Source: Otis tarda
Taxonomy: Eukaryota > Chordata > Aves > Otidiformes > Otididae
Reading direction: 5' to 3'
NCBI GenBank assembly: GCA_026413225.1
Contig: CM048554.1
Coordinates: forward strand, 78,562,463 to 78,626,462
DNA length: 64,000 bases
Part shown: one piece after another, positions 25,320 to 38,480 of the stretch
Layout: each line of letters begins with the position of its first letter
Position numbering within the stretch: the first letter of the stretch is position 1
Program-made: the position numbers and the translations under genes
The notes under the pieces: model-generated
Seen by the model: only the letters and a program-made list of their open reading frames with translations
The model's database searches: none
What the model was told of the DNA's origin: nothing

Positions 25320-26380
25320 GACAGCTAACTGCACGCGTCTTTACGGGAAACCGAGATGACGTATTATTCTGGGGTTTCTGCACTCCCGTGCACGCACAAA
25401 TATGTAGGAAGATCCCTGCGTTTCCAGCCACAGCCCAGGGACCGACACCCACACGCAGGGGGGGATACGCAGATAGCGATATTAGGCTATCTGTGCGCGC
25501 CGGACGCGTCCACCCACGAATGCGAGATGCTTACCAATGCGACCCACGCGCGTCTGTAGACAGGCGCTAGGTACGTTGGGAGGCACCCGCGTTACCGGCT
25601 GCGCAAACCGCGGGCATGTGAATAACCGGACCGCCGCTTCCACCTGAGGAAAAGTCGCCCAAAGCCCCCGCAGCCCCGCTCCCTCCTGGCGCCCCCCTCT
25701 TCTCCCGGAGCAGCCGGAGGAAGAGGGGGGGGATGGGGTAGAATTTGCCTCTCCCTACCCACGCGTGTGCGTGTACGCGTGTGCCGCGGCTCCCGGGCGG
25801 CCGGCGCCGCTCACGCCTTCGCGGCGCGTTACGGATTTCGCATTCAGATGCAGAGCGCGCCGGAAACGCGGTATCACCTTAATACGGCCCAGAAAGTGCG
25901 GGGGGTTTAGCGTTTCAAAACATTTCTGGAGGGGGATGGGGCGAGGAATTGTACTTCACAGGTTTCTCCGCCATCTCTTTCCGGGGGAGGGGATGTGATT
26001 AATGACTTCCTAAATAAGAGCCCGGTTTTCAAGCATAGCACTGGAGTGAACCTCAATCAACAGCGATTGTTCCCCAGGAGGGAGAGGGAGAGGAGGAGGG
26101 AGAGGAGGGCTGACAGAGAAACGGATTTGCTAGAGAGGAGGAAGGCAAAAAAAAAAAAAAAAAAAAAAGCCGGAGGAGGAAGACAAAGGGGAGGAATAGC
26201 GCTGACCGGGGACGGCTGGTTGTAGTCCTCGCTGCCGGCGGGGGGGTCCAGCTCGGAGTGCCCGGGTGCCGTTTAAGGGGCCCGGGCGCGACCCCGGCAG
26301 AGGCACTGCCCCCGGCCCACACAGGTACCGGCTCCCGACGGGCTGGCCAGCCCTTGCTGGCGCTGCGGTTACAGCCAAAC
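25320..26380. promoter_or_regulatory. CpG-rich upstream region of LIN28B
   Basis: Dense CpG dinucleotides, ACGCGT and CGCGCG patches and GC-rich runs extend from just behind the LIN28B proximal promoter to about 26.4 kb. The region is interrupted by a 22-nt A-run at 26147-26168 and ends at a 23-nt A-run at 26389-26411. It also contains an 8-bp inverted repeat with GATA cores (25470-25493). The open frames here (for example plus 25765-25998 and minus 26053-26322) look like by-products of composition. It most likely extends the LIN28B promoter, but could hold an alternative or antisense start. Confidence 0.55.
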
Positions 26381-28440
26381 GCTTATTTAAAAAAAAAAAA
26401 AAAAAAAAAAAGTACCCTTCCTCCCCGAATTAAGTGAGAGTCCGTTTTATTTTCCATCTGCCCTATCTCCTTTCGTGTAAAAGCACAGATGCAGGTATGA
26501 AAACATCAGATTTTGCCTCTTGTGTCCTCACCACCACCGACTCGCATCTAACCTCGCTTTACATCCAGTATTGTATAACCTCTAAACGTTGCCTATACCT
26601 TGTTAAAACCTGGGCTCAATTACTTTCTCATTAAAACCCCTTCCTCCTCTTCCCCACCCCACCCCCAGCATCCTCTCTTATCCCAAGGACACACACAAAC
26701 AAAAGCCAAAGCAACGAACCGACCCGTGCAGAACCCGAACACGAAGGGTTTGTGAATTTGCAAAGCACTTGCTCTTGTTTTGGAAGCGGCGTCGATCAGT
26801 CTGCCCAATTAAGGGGGACGCCTTTGCCCCGATGGGCCTGTTTACTCCTTTTGTTGCCTTTCAGGAAAGCGTAAATTCCCCATGCTAGCCCCTCGCTTCT
26901 GTGTGAAACACCAAGGTGCTCGGTTTGATCGCTTGCTGGAAAGAAGCGAGGGTGGGCAAAAGTGTACGAATACAAGCAGCCTGGCAAGTGGAGCAGAAGC
27001 TTTAAATCCTGAAATTCCTTCGCAGTCTTCAACCGTAAATTTCCTATAGGTTATTTCAACAGTGGAGGTCGACTTCCTACACTGACCTGCCTTACCCGTT
27101 CCTGCAAGCACACCACTGCTTTTTGCTCGCAACCTCCCTTCCCCCTTTACAATAGCGATTATTTTACAATATTAAATCGCCAGTAATTTTATATGCTTGG
27201 ATCTTATGACTGGGACGATAGCTAATATATAAGAAATGCACAAGATTTTAACACGCGTGAAACCCCAGCTATGAACAAGAAATTTAGGTTACCGGAAGGA
27301 AAAAAAAAAAAAGCTTAAACCAGTTACTTGAAGTGCCCAGGATTCCATTTCTTGTAGCAGAATGGCACATTTATAAAATACGAGCTCTCTCTGCCCCTCC
27401 CTTCGAAAAGACAGAAAGTACTCTGTTTAATACCGTTTTAAAAGTCTTTATTTTTTCAGATTGATTTATTCGACCGATATTTGGTATAAAAAAATCCTTA
27501 GAGGCTGGAATATTGGTTAAACAGACACAAACGGGTTGATCGAGTTCATTAAATGGAAAAAATGTCTTGTTAGCAAATATCAGTTAAAAGAAAATACAGT
27601 ATAATACTTTATTCGATTAGTAAATGAGAGACCACAAACCCACATAAATAAATAAAGATATTTATTGCAAAATATTTCTTACATTGCAAAACAAAGGTAG
27701 ATTTTGTAAAATGGGGAGGGGGGATTTGCAAAGGGTCTTTACTGAGATTTTTCAGGCCTCCAGTATTAGTGGAATTAAGGTTGGGGTCACTGGACTGGTC
27801 ACTGGTGTCAGATGTTATCGACTCATTCATTTCCTGCAAGGGACATCAGCCTTTCAAGTTTTGTGGAAGGTAGAGAGCTGTTGCCAGCTGGGAACTCTCC
27901 GGAAAAAAAAAAAAAAAAAAAAAAAAGAGAGAGAGAGAGAAAAAAAAACCCCAGCCCTCAACCCACTAACACCCTTCCAAAATTTCATTCGCAAAGAATC
28001 GGGGGGGGGAAGGGAGCCAAGAGGATAAAGGGAGGAAAAGCCCTACAGAACAAGCCAGTTGGTGGAAAAAACAGTTTAACGGTAGTAATTCACGTATATT
28101 AAAAAAAAAAATATTTCTATCCTTACATTTCCCTGACTAGATGCTAATTTTGGTAAATACAATTATAGGAAGCTCGATCATTGTTTTTCTAAATGCACAG
28201 TAAGAGCTCACTTGAAACTACGTAACCAAAACCAGCGGTTGGATTTCCAATTTGTCACCTTCCTAAAACTTTTTAAAGTGCTAACTCTTCTTTCTTGTAT
28301 TCCCCCAAAACAGAGAAGACCCCACCTCCAAAAAAAAAAAAAAAAAAAAAAGAAAAGAAAACAAGAGAGGAAAAGCCAAAGAAACGACCGATCGTGCATT
28401 TGAAAAAAAAAAAAAACCACCAAAAAACCCGCGCGTTTTA
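26381..28440. other. Intergenic, AT-rich with long A-tracts
   Basis: No gene is recognised between the LIN28B upstream CpG zone and the next island. The stretch is moderately AT-rich and notable for long plus-strand A-runs (26389-26411, 27903-27926 followed by a GA repeat, 28330-28351, and a shorter run near 28405). No retroposon body is attached to these runs. Confidence 0.6.
27903..27949 (+). repeat. Poly(A) plus (GA)n simple repeat
   Basis: A run of 24 A is followed by about seven GA units and a second A-run. It is a simple-sequence tract prone to length change, with no adjacent LINE 3' end to suggest a retroposon tail. Confidence 0.9.
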
Positions 28441-28479
28441 CACTTGAAAGCAGAGCTCAGGGTGCTACCACGACTTCCC

Positions 28480-30200
28480 ATTTCAAAGCACAGCCAACAT
28501 TTCTCGCCGACGGGCAAGGCGGGAGAAGCAGGAACGGCGCCGGAGAGCCCACCCCCCTCCTCACCCCAACCCCCATTTCTCCTTCAGTCCTTGGGGTTGA
28601 TTGCTTTGCCCCACGCACGACCGCGGCGGCCCACGGGGAAGTCGCCCGTCGTGTTTCCTACACGGTTTCTATCGAAACCGGTTCTTCCTAAGGCGGAGGG
28701 GAGCGGGGGGGACACACACTTTCCGGCCGCTTCCTCAGGGCAGAGACCCTTGGCCCGGGTCTCTGCCAGTGCTGAGTCCTTCCCGCCAAAACCCTCTCAC
28801 CTACAGTTTGGGCGCCAAAACCGCCTTCCCTTTCCGCCGCCCTGGAGCGACCGGGTGGAGTGCGGGGGCTGTCACCGGCCCGGCGGGTTTTACTTTTCGG
28901 CAGCGGCCGTGTCCCTCCCGGTGTGTGTGTGTTTAGAGGGGACCGTTTCCAATCCCTCGTCGCCCGCCGGGGCGCTGAGGGCGAAAGTCGGGCGCCCAAC
29001 GGCCGCGGCGCCTGAGGCAGCAGGTCTTGTCCCCCCAACCCTCCCCCGCCTTACACCTGAAGCAGGGGCTGTCACCCCCGTCCCCCGTCTCCGGCAACGC
29101 GCCTCTGCCTTGGGCAGGGTCCCTGGCAGAAGGATCACGCCGCAGTTTGCGAGGTGCCGCTATTTTTTAATTGACGGCCCGAGAGCGGTTTACTGGCGTT
29201 TTCTGGTGGAAATGGAACGCCGGCGGCTGTCGGTGCCACCGTCCAGCGCGGTCCACCCTGCCACCCGTGGATTACTGCCGGCAACGCCAGCGGCTGGCGA
29301 GTGGAGGGAATTTATAAAATACTGGAAATCGCTCTAATCCCGCGCGTGATCCGAGGGCAGGAGGACGCGGGCGGCACCCACTCGAAGAGCTCTGCTGCAG
29401 GATGTGGTATCACGTACATTAACAGCTTCTCAGCTGTGGATTCGCAACCGATGGCGACCGCTTCCCCGGCGGATTTAAGAAGGCTCTAGCCAGTCGTCGT
29501 GACAGGGCTAAAACCCCGCGGGGACGACCGCTCCTTGCAGAGTGGGACCGGCTGCCCGCCCTTACTGAGGGCGCCGTCGCACCGGTTTCACTGCACCCCC
29601 TCCCGCGGTGTAGGCGCAGGGCGATGACCGGGCAGCTCCGGCGCTCTCGTCCCAGCCCATCTCCTCGCCCGGGACAGCCGCACCCGTGCGTGTCCCGGCG
29701 GGGCGTGTATCCTTCCCGCCGGGCAGCCGCCCAGGCGTTCTCGCCCGCCGCACGGCAGCACGGCGGTGACAAGGGCTGCATCTCAGCAGACAGGTAAAAC
29801 CAGACCCTCGCCAGCACCAGTCTACCGTCGCAACGAGCGCTGCAGGGGAGCTGGTGGCCGGGCGCAGCGCCGGCCGCGGAGCGGGACCCGCCTCCCTCCC
29901 TCGGGCAGGCAGCGCCGCTCGGCGGGGGAGCTCCGCGCCCCCTGCCCGCCGCCCCGCGCATGCGCCGCGGCGGGCGGGGATGGCGGGCCCCCGGGAGCAG
30001 GCGGGCGGTGGTGCCGGTTGGGCTGCGCAGGAGAGAGGCGGCGACGCGATGTGAGGGGGCTGCGCGGCCGTAACGCAGTGACAGCGGCACGACGGGAACT
30101 CGAGGGGTTCAAAGCGCAGTCCGCGACCGAGAGGTGCCTGGCCGTCGGTGCGGCCGCCGTGGCGGGAGTCCTACAGACGTGTGGGCTCCTACGACAGGCA
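28480..30200. promoter_or_regulatory. CpG island 3.5-5 kb upstream of LIN28B
   Basis: A strong CpG island with a perfect NRF1 palindrome GCGCATGCGC at 29956-29965 near its right end. Other promoter-like features are GC boxes and CAG|GTAAAA (29791-29796), a possible plus-strand donor. Minus-strand donors such as TAG|GTGAGA near 28800 also occur. Long open frames on both strands reflect the paucity of A and T; the longest plus frame (28444-29337) lacks an ATG start. No known exon is visible. It may be an alternative LIN28B promoter or the start of a noncoding transcript. Confidence 0.6.
29956..29965. promoter_or_regulatory. NRF1 palindromic site
   Basis: GCGCATGCGC is the exact optimal NRF1 site, placed in the densest part of the island. 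NRF1 sites usually lie within about 100 bp of active CpG-island starts, so initiation near 29.9-30.0 kb is plausible on either strand. Confidence 0.6.
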
Positions 30201-30239
30201 TCTGATTGTGGGTTACGGTAAATGAACTTTCCTTAGGTA

Positions 30240-33200
30240 ATTTTTTATTTGACTGACAGAAGCTGAACACTCCAACTGCATCAAAGCGAGAACTCTGAAG
30301 CTCGTGCGCAATTAATGATTCTCCCCCCCGCCACACTCTCCCCCGCAATAATTAAGTTGATCAGAGCCAGTGGGACACCAGTGCTGCTGTAGCTCCGTTT
30401 TACAGATATAAAGTCAGCCGTGTAAGATGCTATAGAGAAGACTGACCTGAGCCTGAGGAGACCTTCTTGAATGACCTCATCGTCTTCTGAGGAACCTAAA
30501 ATCAGAGAGCTGGAGTCAGTACTGTGTACACTGTACCAGAGTACCATATTTAATTACCTCTTCTCCAGTTTAACGGCTCATTAGAAGGCCATAAAATGCC
30601 AGGGCATTGACTCTGTGAAGTGACCTGTAAACTTATTAACTGTCTGAGACTTACCTAGCTCATCAGAACCACAACGAGATAACCATGGCACAAGAGAAAA
30701 ATCAGCTGCCTTTTTTTTTTGTTGTGGTTTTGGTTTTGTTTTTTTTTTTTTCCCCTAAGCATCCATAAAGGCATTGCCCCCTTCATTGGTCTCCTACAAA
30801 AGCCATTGATGACAACAGAGGGAAAATACACTGATTTGCAGGACAAGGTGTTTCTTTCCTTTATCAATATTTAATTGCAATAGGTAACCTAAGAACTAGT
30901 GAGTTGTCTTTACTATGCTTAAATTGTACAAATAAGCAATCAGTCATACCTTGTGTATGACTTAAACAATAAAAATGATTCTTCAGGATTCTTTCATGAT
31001 CAAAACTGTAACTCAAAGTCAATTTATGAGTATCAATAGAAAAATGCTTTCCATTACATCCGTTATAATACTGCAGGGCATAATATGTAATACTATTAAA
31101 TTCTAGGTCTCAATCTGAAAAAAAAAAAAATTAGTCGTAGAAATACAGATGTCTGACTTGATTGAAACTGCATGAAAGGTGTATTTTTGATATAGCTGAG
31201 CACGGCCTGACTAATTTTGTATAACGACAATAAAAATATCACAGAAAATGAGTACCACAGATGGTTGGAAGCTTGAAAGAAAAGACCTTGGTTTTGGAGT
31301 ACGCTTGTTACTTAGGCTGTCCAGTTTGTTTAATACATGAAAGATGAATAGATAGGAGCGAGCATGCACAAACTCACCTGCTACAAGCCTGTCCTCTTGT
31401 CACCCTCTGCTGTTTTTTGAATAACCTACTTTAACTAAAACCCACCCCAAACAAACAAGGAATGTCATTATCCTCCTGTTCTGATATAAGCCCAATTCTC
31501 TCCTCTTTTAGAGAGAGATTTGTCTTTTTCCAATTTAAGAGCACAACCTCACAGTTATCCTGCTCCCTTACTAAAAAAAAAAATGGTGTAGTCCACTAGG
31601 AGTGAGCAAAGCCAGAAGAAGAATGACCAAAGACAAATGAAAATCAAATTTCTCTAACTCCTTTTCCCCTACAGTCAGTTATCCCGAGTCCTGTCCAACG
31701 CTAGGAATCGGAAAAGGGGATGGATGGTACAATCTTTCTTTTCAGTGCAACAACACTGGCAAGCTGATTCAATTCCTCTTCTTTCATAGTAACTACGTTT
31801 GGAATTGTGTGGACTTTTGCCTTGTATTAAACCTAGCTCTGCTTTTACACCTTCAAGCACTGAAGCCCAAACTCTTGTGTCCGCTTCTTTGTTCTGCCAA
31901 CCTGTGGCTATGTGGCTTTTGTGTCTTTCGGATTTACTTACATTATTTATGCAACATAATGAAATATGCAAGCATAGAGCAAAGGATCCCTTCTTAGCTT
32001 TGGCACATAGTCTGCTTCAGTTTATGAAGGGATTAAAAATAAATATTTGGGGGAGTGATGTCAGGACTCAAAGGGGAAGTACAGTTCTTAAAAATTGTAG
32101 CAGAATACAGCAGAAGCTCAAGTTATTCTTGTTTCAAGTATCGCCATTTTGTAACACAGTTTTAAGCATCACATATTTTAGAGTGTCGCATAAACATACC
32201 AGATTATTAAGCAGAAAAAAGGAGATGTAATTTTTTAATAAAGTAGTTACTCTAAAAAGCTTCCCAATATGATACACAAAACTTGGCACAAGGGACGTAG
32301 AAAAGCCTGGGCATTCCCATTCCATGAACTCATTTAAACCAGATAGTTTAAATGAGAAACTAATTGGCATGTATTTTACTGCATCCTACTGAAAGCCATA
32401 AGAAATCAGTCCCTGACTTAAATGGAAGCAGGTTTGGGCTCTGAAGTGGCTCATGGTGAACTCTTCTATGCCTCCTTATGCTGAATAAAACAGAAAAATA
32501 TTTTGGCATGTTAGTTCTGAAACGATCTTGGCATTTACATGAACTTTCTAACTGCGCATAACCAAGTAGATCCTGTTTAGAAATTATCTACTAGGCAGCA
32601 AGATGTTTTTAGAGAAAAAGCTGCTTGCTTTGAAAGCAATCCTTGTTTTAACTATGCATTCACAGTGTGTGGAAGGATACTGTAACAGTAGGCACAAAAA
32701 TAATGCAACAAAACACCATATGGAATTATTGCAGGGCAGGAAAGACCGTGAAAAGAGTAGCATCAGTTAAAGAAACACCGACAGACATCCAACAAAGGTA
32801 ATCCACCTTTCCTTGCAGGTAGCACATTCTGTAATTCAACTTACTTAACTGCTTATATGCTTCATTTTTTTTGACAATTTACCGGTCAGTGGAAAATAAT
32901 AGTAATTTTACACCTTTTAAAAAGAGAATAATTCTCTTTGATAAGGATTGCTTTGAATTCGTTAGCAAGTTTGCTGCCAAAAGATTCAGAAACATAATTT
33001 GCTTGGATGAAAATAAAGCAGACATACATAATTACCTCATTTAAATAAATCATATGCTTTCCTCCAAAAATAAGTTGAAAGGAAAAATTCAGAAGTTAAA
33101 CCTGTTTCTTTCACAGTCAGTCATAGCCAGGGGACTGATTTCTTCCACAGAGTAAAGCTAACAGGTTTCTTTTTTTTTAAAGAATGCTGGATACTCCTAA

Positions 33201-36200
33201 GTACGATCAGAGTGCAGAAGAACTAGAAAACAAAACCCACCAATACTTTTTTTTCATAACAAACAAGTACGACAGGGATGCAAAGGAAGAGTGAAAAATA
33301 TTCCAGCTTAAAGGACCTCTTTTAGTTAACTCATCAGGAGTGAAGACTTAAATATATGAGAGCTGCAAAGCTTATACAAAATTTTAAAACTATGTACAGA
33401 ACCCAAGCATAGAAAGGGCACAGAACATCAGCTTTTTAAATATATACATACACAAACACACATTAGTCAGATATATTAACTTAGAAAACACACTCTGTAA
33501 ATAACAAACTTCACTGTCTATCTTTTGAACTAGTCAGTAAAAATTAATTAACACTTTATTCTCGTTTACAGTTCTTGACTGCAGGTAGAAGCACTATGCA
33601 CATAATATTTTGATTTCAAGCATCACAGTTGAGTGTTGTTTTATACTCTGAATTAACTTGTTTTAAGAGTCTGTACATGGATTCTTTAATGTGCAATTCT
33701 AAATAATGGATTTCCTCCTGAGATGTTTTCATTGTTTTAATTCTCTTTTTCTTTTCATTTCAAGTCACTAAAATTTAGTTAGTTTGAAATGCATAAATAA
33801 GAAAAATTAAAATTTCCTGAAACATACATTCAGGTGTCAATGTTCTTATCTAATTACGGGGTGGGGGAGGAGGGGGAGTTGAAAGCCCTCACAATTTTAT
33901 TCTTAGTCTAGCCATAATTTTATTTGATTTTTCTCCCATACTTTTCTTCTTACACTATTACAATATTTTTCTACAAAGTGGAGCTAAAAGCAAGTGCATG
34001 TGAGATGCCAAAACATCAAAAAATGCTGATTCAAGAAAATTAATTGAACAACTACCAAATTAAGTCTTTCTTTACTAATTTCACCCAATTTTGTCACTGA
34101 TCCAAAGGAGGGCAATTACAGTTTGAAGTAAATAAAACAGCTTGGCAATAGTCCAGGTATGCTTTTCTCAAATATAAAAAGAGACTAAGCATACCTTAGC
34201 TTTTAGGAAATGAAGTACACATTTTTTTAAATCAAACATCCAGTCAGGCACCTTTTAACTACTTGTAAGAATGTTATTTGACTACAGTAGGAACAGGAAC
34301 AGAGAAATGTAAAATGTGCTTCCACCATTGTTATGAATCTGATTCTTTTGGGCGATACAAAAGGAGTAATAAAACCCACCGTATCAGAATTGGAGCCAAT
34401 GAAAGCCTGCAAATTATTTAAATAGGATCCATTTTTTTCCTCAAAATAAATTGCTACTATTATATTAATGCTGACAATTATTTTAGCATTAAAAACTATT
34501 TAGGATTTATTTAGGTTAAAACTTTAATAATATATACTAAAGGAAAATCCTGAAAAAGATTATTTTTGTTTTAAGGACTGAAATTAAGTATACGCAAGTC
34601 TCATATTTACTGTATCTGATTTAGTAAAATCTGCAATTTCATATAGTCTGCGTTTGAATGTACATATATTAAGCAACTATGATAGTTATTTAATAAAAAG
34701 CAATGTAAAATATGTTTCAAACAATATTTTGTAAGATTTGAAAATGATTTTTTAAAAATACAGAATTTTAAAATAAACAACATCATCCTTTACTACTACT
34801 ATTTTTCTTCTTCCTTTATATTTTAAGTATTTTGTTCCCAGTTTACTGTTAGCATGGGCATATTGAAATTGCCACACATTGATTTGCTATACAGAAAAAG
34901 AAACTATGAGAAAACTACCTTGTGATCTTCTTACATTTGTTTTCAGACTGATTTTTCTTTGTATTTTTTAAACTAACTAGTATCAGTACTTTGTAAGGAA
35001 AAAACCTTTAAAAGTCACAATTCTCAAATCATAGGCAGATCAACATATTTTTCAGAGGTTGATCACGGATTTATTTTGTAATTATTTCTATGAGAAACTG
35101 TATCTATCTACTTATCTATCTATATCTGTATCTTGTAAGATTTTATTTCCCCACTTGAAAACTATTTGCAAACAGAACAATGCCAAATGAAGCCCTGAAA
35201 AGACAAATGTTAAAGGCCAAATTAAGAAAGAACCATTATGGCAACAAGGTGAATTAAATATTTAAGTTTTTAGTTTAAAGAAAAATCCATTTTTTTCCAT
35301 TCTTCCTGATTACACTAAATTGAATGTGTGTTGTTCACATTCAATGTAGAGACCTTACATTTTCAATCCAGAATTTTACATGCTTCTTCCTCAATGCAAA
35401 ACCATTATTAAGCCAATATTATATCTGTTCTATAAACAAATGGTATAACTTAAAACTTTTGTTTAGGTTATAAAAATACTCTAACCGATTAAGCCTTTAA
35501 CATCATCCCCTCAAAAGAGATGGCACTACATCAACTTTTATTTTTAAAAATATATTCTATAGATTTCTATTTGTTTTTATAAAATCTTTAGTATGGTTTG
35601 TTAAGACCTCCTTTCTGACATATTTTATATTAGTCTAATACTTGTTTTCATTGAATTTATACAGCTTTCACATATCCTTTCCTTTGCACAGAATTTTTGT
35701 TTTATTTGTACATGCCAGTACATGCCATTTACCTCCAAAACCCAGAACCTTCTTTCATGTTTGGTTTTTTTTTGTTTTTGTTTGTGTGTTTGTTTGTTTT
35801 TTTAATCACTGGATTATTACTTGAGAGCGTTAATAAAGATGGAATTTTTTTTATCATTTGTATTTCGTAACATGCTCCCCAAATACTGCTATGGATATTG
35901 CGGATTAAAACAATCAAACCAAAGGTTATAAAAGTAACACAACGGATGAGTGTCTGTATTTTAAACACCAATATTCACTTTCCTAGAGGTATGGATACTA
36001 GAGGGTGTATGACATTTTTCTCATTTTAACTAGAGTGGACAGCAGTTCTGTATATCATACCTTCTGACCAAGGCACTGTTTAAAACAACTGAACAGATAC
36101 AGTAATGATAATCATCATTTTTTATAAACTTTAGTACAGATAGGTCATTAATTCAAACCAGCAAAAACTACACAGGAATACCAGTGATATATATAACTGG

Positions 36201-37860
36201 TATATATAACCATCTCTAAAATGAAAGATGAAAATCTTTAAAATCAGCGCACGCATCAGTATTTGAAATAGGTACAGGAGACACAGTGTCTGAGAGAAAA
36301 GCAAAAACCTATGATGATATACAAAAACCACTAGTGAGTGCACAAATTTTAACATGATTTGTGGGCATTATCCTTAAGTGTTGCCATACTGCATGCAGTC
36401 TAAATATTTATCAAATGTTACCAATATAATGTTTATTAAATATCTTTAGAATATTTATAAAAAGATAATTTAGTGTAAATGGGATATTATTAATAAAAAT
36501 ATTTTTTAAAATCCCTTCAAGTTGTAAAGAACCCTGAATCTTAATTAGTGGGAGAACACTACACTGCATATAATAAAATGATAATGACATACATGTACTG
36601 GTCAAACAGTCAGTTTTTAGGTTTGTGTAATTACTGCACAGTGACACAGAGTATACTGCAGACTGGAGGTAGGATTTTGGGGAAGGAAAGTGCTTTGCTA
36701 GAAATAATAAGTACGTGCACGAATGCCAAAATGCATGGACCTGCAATTTAACTTCACTGAAATCATAGTTTGTATCATCAGGATAGATCTCTTTTTTTTT
36801 TTGTTTGCTAAGATCACTGAAAAAGCAGAAAATGGCTACACACTCTTCTCTTAGTTCTCAAGTATAAATACCAAATACAGGTTATAGATTATTAAATGTT
36901 AAATTAAGAAATGTATTTAAACTCTTAAATTCAGACAGACCTATTTTTTAACCATTAACAGTAGCATCAAAAATTCCATATTGCAACCACATTCAAGAAA
37001 AGAGGGAATTTTGTGAAACTACCTCTATTTATTTGTCTGTTACAATTGACTAGTTAAATATTACAGTCCTCACTTTTCTGTATAATTAAGCTTTTGTTCA
37101 ACCATGAAAAAACTAGAAACTGATTGCTTGAAAATGAGCTGCATGACCTTTGTCCTGGTTTGTCACCTCTGACCTTTAATTTGAAGACCCTGCATATCAA
37201 TTCATTCTATTTTTAGAAGCAGAATGTGAAGAAGTCTGTATATTTTTACAATCGTTACCCTCCCATACGAAACACATCAGGTTGGTTTTGTCTTTTTTTA
37301 GCCTCTATGCATCAAACCAGAGAAGCATATTTGCTTTTTATTATGCAACTGCGTTTGAAACACCCAGCGTGCAATTACAGAAAATGAACACTTGTCTCTG
37401 TGGTGGAAAAGAAAGCTTTTTTTTTTTTTTTTTTTTTAGTGTACTAGAGATGCTGAAGCACATTAAAGTGAATTTAGAAAAAAAATCTTCTAGATTGCAC
37501 ACCTTTTGAAATTTAACTGTCTTTTCTTAAAAAGAGAAAGAACGGGAAAAAAGCTCATGTCTGCGTTTGAATCGCTGCTAATGGATATCTGTTTTTTCTT
37601 CAACCTTCCCCATACTATCAGTGGTTATTTCGTTCTTGCTGATGACATGCTGTTTTGGTATCGGCTTTCACAATGTCCTTTCATAAACTGAACCTGTGGT
37701 TAAAAAAAGCAAATAGCAAGTTCCTGCCTAGCTGCCGGGTTCAGCCCCACTTCCATTTGATATAGGCAACATTATTATTCCCGGCAAGTTGTCTACAAAA
37801 AATCTTTGTTGCCGGAAAGGCTCCCTTCCTGCAGAAGAGCATGCTACAGTGTTTCTGTCA
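30240..37860. other. AT-rich intergenic desert
   Basis: No gene, CpG island or recognisable transposon was seen. The DNA is strongly AT-rich with simple repeats such as a degenerate TATC array near 35101-35128 and a 21-nt T-run at 37417-37437. A 10-bp hairpin lies at 35319-35345 and a nuclear-receptor DR1-like element at 37144-37156. A strong minus-strand donor-like CTAG|GTAAGT occurs at 30655/30654 but lies immediately at a stop codon of the frame there. Long-range regulatory elements for LIN28B or HACE1 could sit here. Confidence 0.55.
37144..37156 (+). promoter_or_regulatory. DR1-type nuclear receptor element
   Basis: TGACCTTTGTCCT fits the direct-repeat-1 consensus bound by RXR heterodimers, HNF4 and COUP-TF. 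A second half-site, TGACCTTT, follows at 37170-37177. This is motif evidence only, far from any recognised promoter but about 700 bp left of a CpG island. Confidence 0.4.
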
Positions 37861-37879
37861 CTGGTTTTACTGTCAGCGT

Positions 37880-38480
37880 TCAACGCCACAGCGATACAAC
37901 GTATTGCAGAAAGGCTTTGGGTGACAGCGCTTCTCTACCGTCACCCCTTGTGAACGACGCGAAACTACACGAGGCAGAGAACGGACGGAAGCGGGGCCTG
38001 CAGCCGCGCCCGGGACACCGGACCCTGCCGGGGCCGCGGACGCGCGGCCGAGCGGCGGGGCCAACATGGCCGGCGGGGTTCAGCACCGCGGCCAGCGCCG
38101 GGCCGGGCGGAGGAGGGGCCGCCGCTCTCCAGCCGCGCCCGGCCATCAGCGGGGCCTCCCGCCGCCGCAGGGGGCCCCGCCGCCCTGCCCTGCACCGCAC
38201 CGCGGGGAAAAACGGCTCCTGCGGAAGCGCCCTCCCGCCCCGCTCGCCGGGAGCCTCGTCCGTGCGCTCGGTCACCACGCCGCCTGCCGCGGGTTTTGAG
38301 CTGCGATTCAAATAACGGACTGCCACCGGACTACGGAAAGGAGAACAAAATATTTCAACCGCTGGGGCTTTCAGGTGCATTTCTGTGCCTGGGGGTGAGA
38401 GCCGAAACACCGCTCGTGACCCTCCGCTGCACCCCAGCCGTGGCCGAGGCAGCAGCCGCTCAGGCCTAGGAGGGAGAGGG
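37880..38480. promoter_or_regulatory. CpG island
   Basis: A compact island with a plus-strand ATG in good context (CCAACATGGCC, ATG at 38066) opening a 77-codon Arg/Pro-rich frame typical of random GC-rich DNA. Frames on the minus strand are equally long. No recognised exon. It is separated by 1.1 kb of AT-rich DNA from the larger island at 39.6-41.9 kb and may be an outlying part of the same promoter complex. Confidence 0.5.

Noticed and set aside
28444..29337. 297-codon plus-strand frame in the 28.5-30.2 kb island
   Set aside because: Starts at TTG, composition-driven, with equally long frames on the other strand.
31799..32230. 143-codon plus-strand frame in the AT-rich desert
   Set aside because: No family resemblance, no nearby promoter, and an ordinary chance length.
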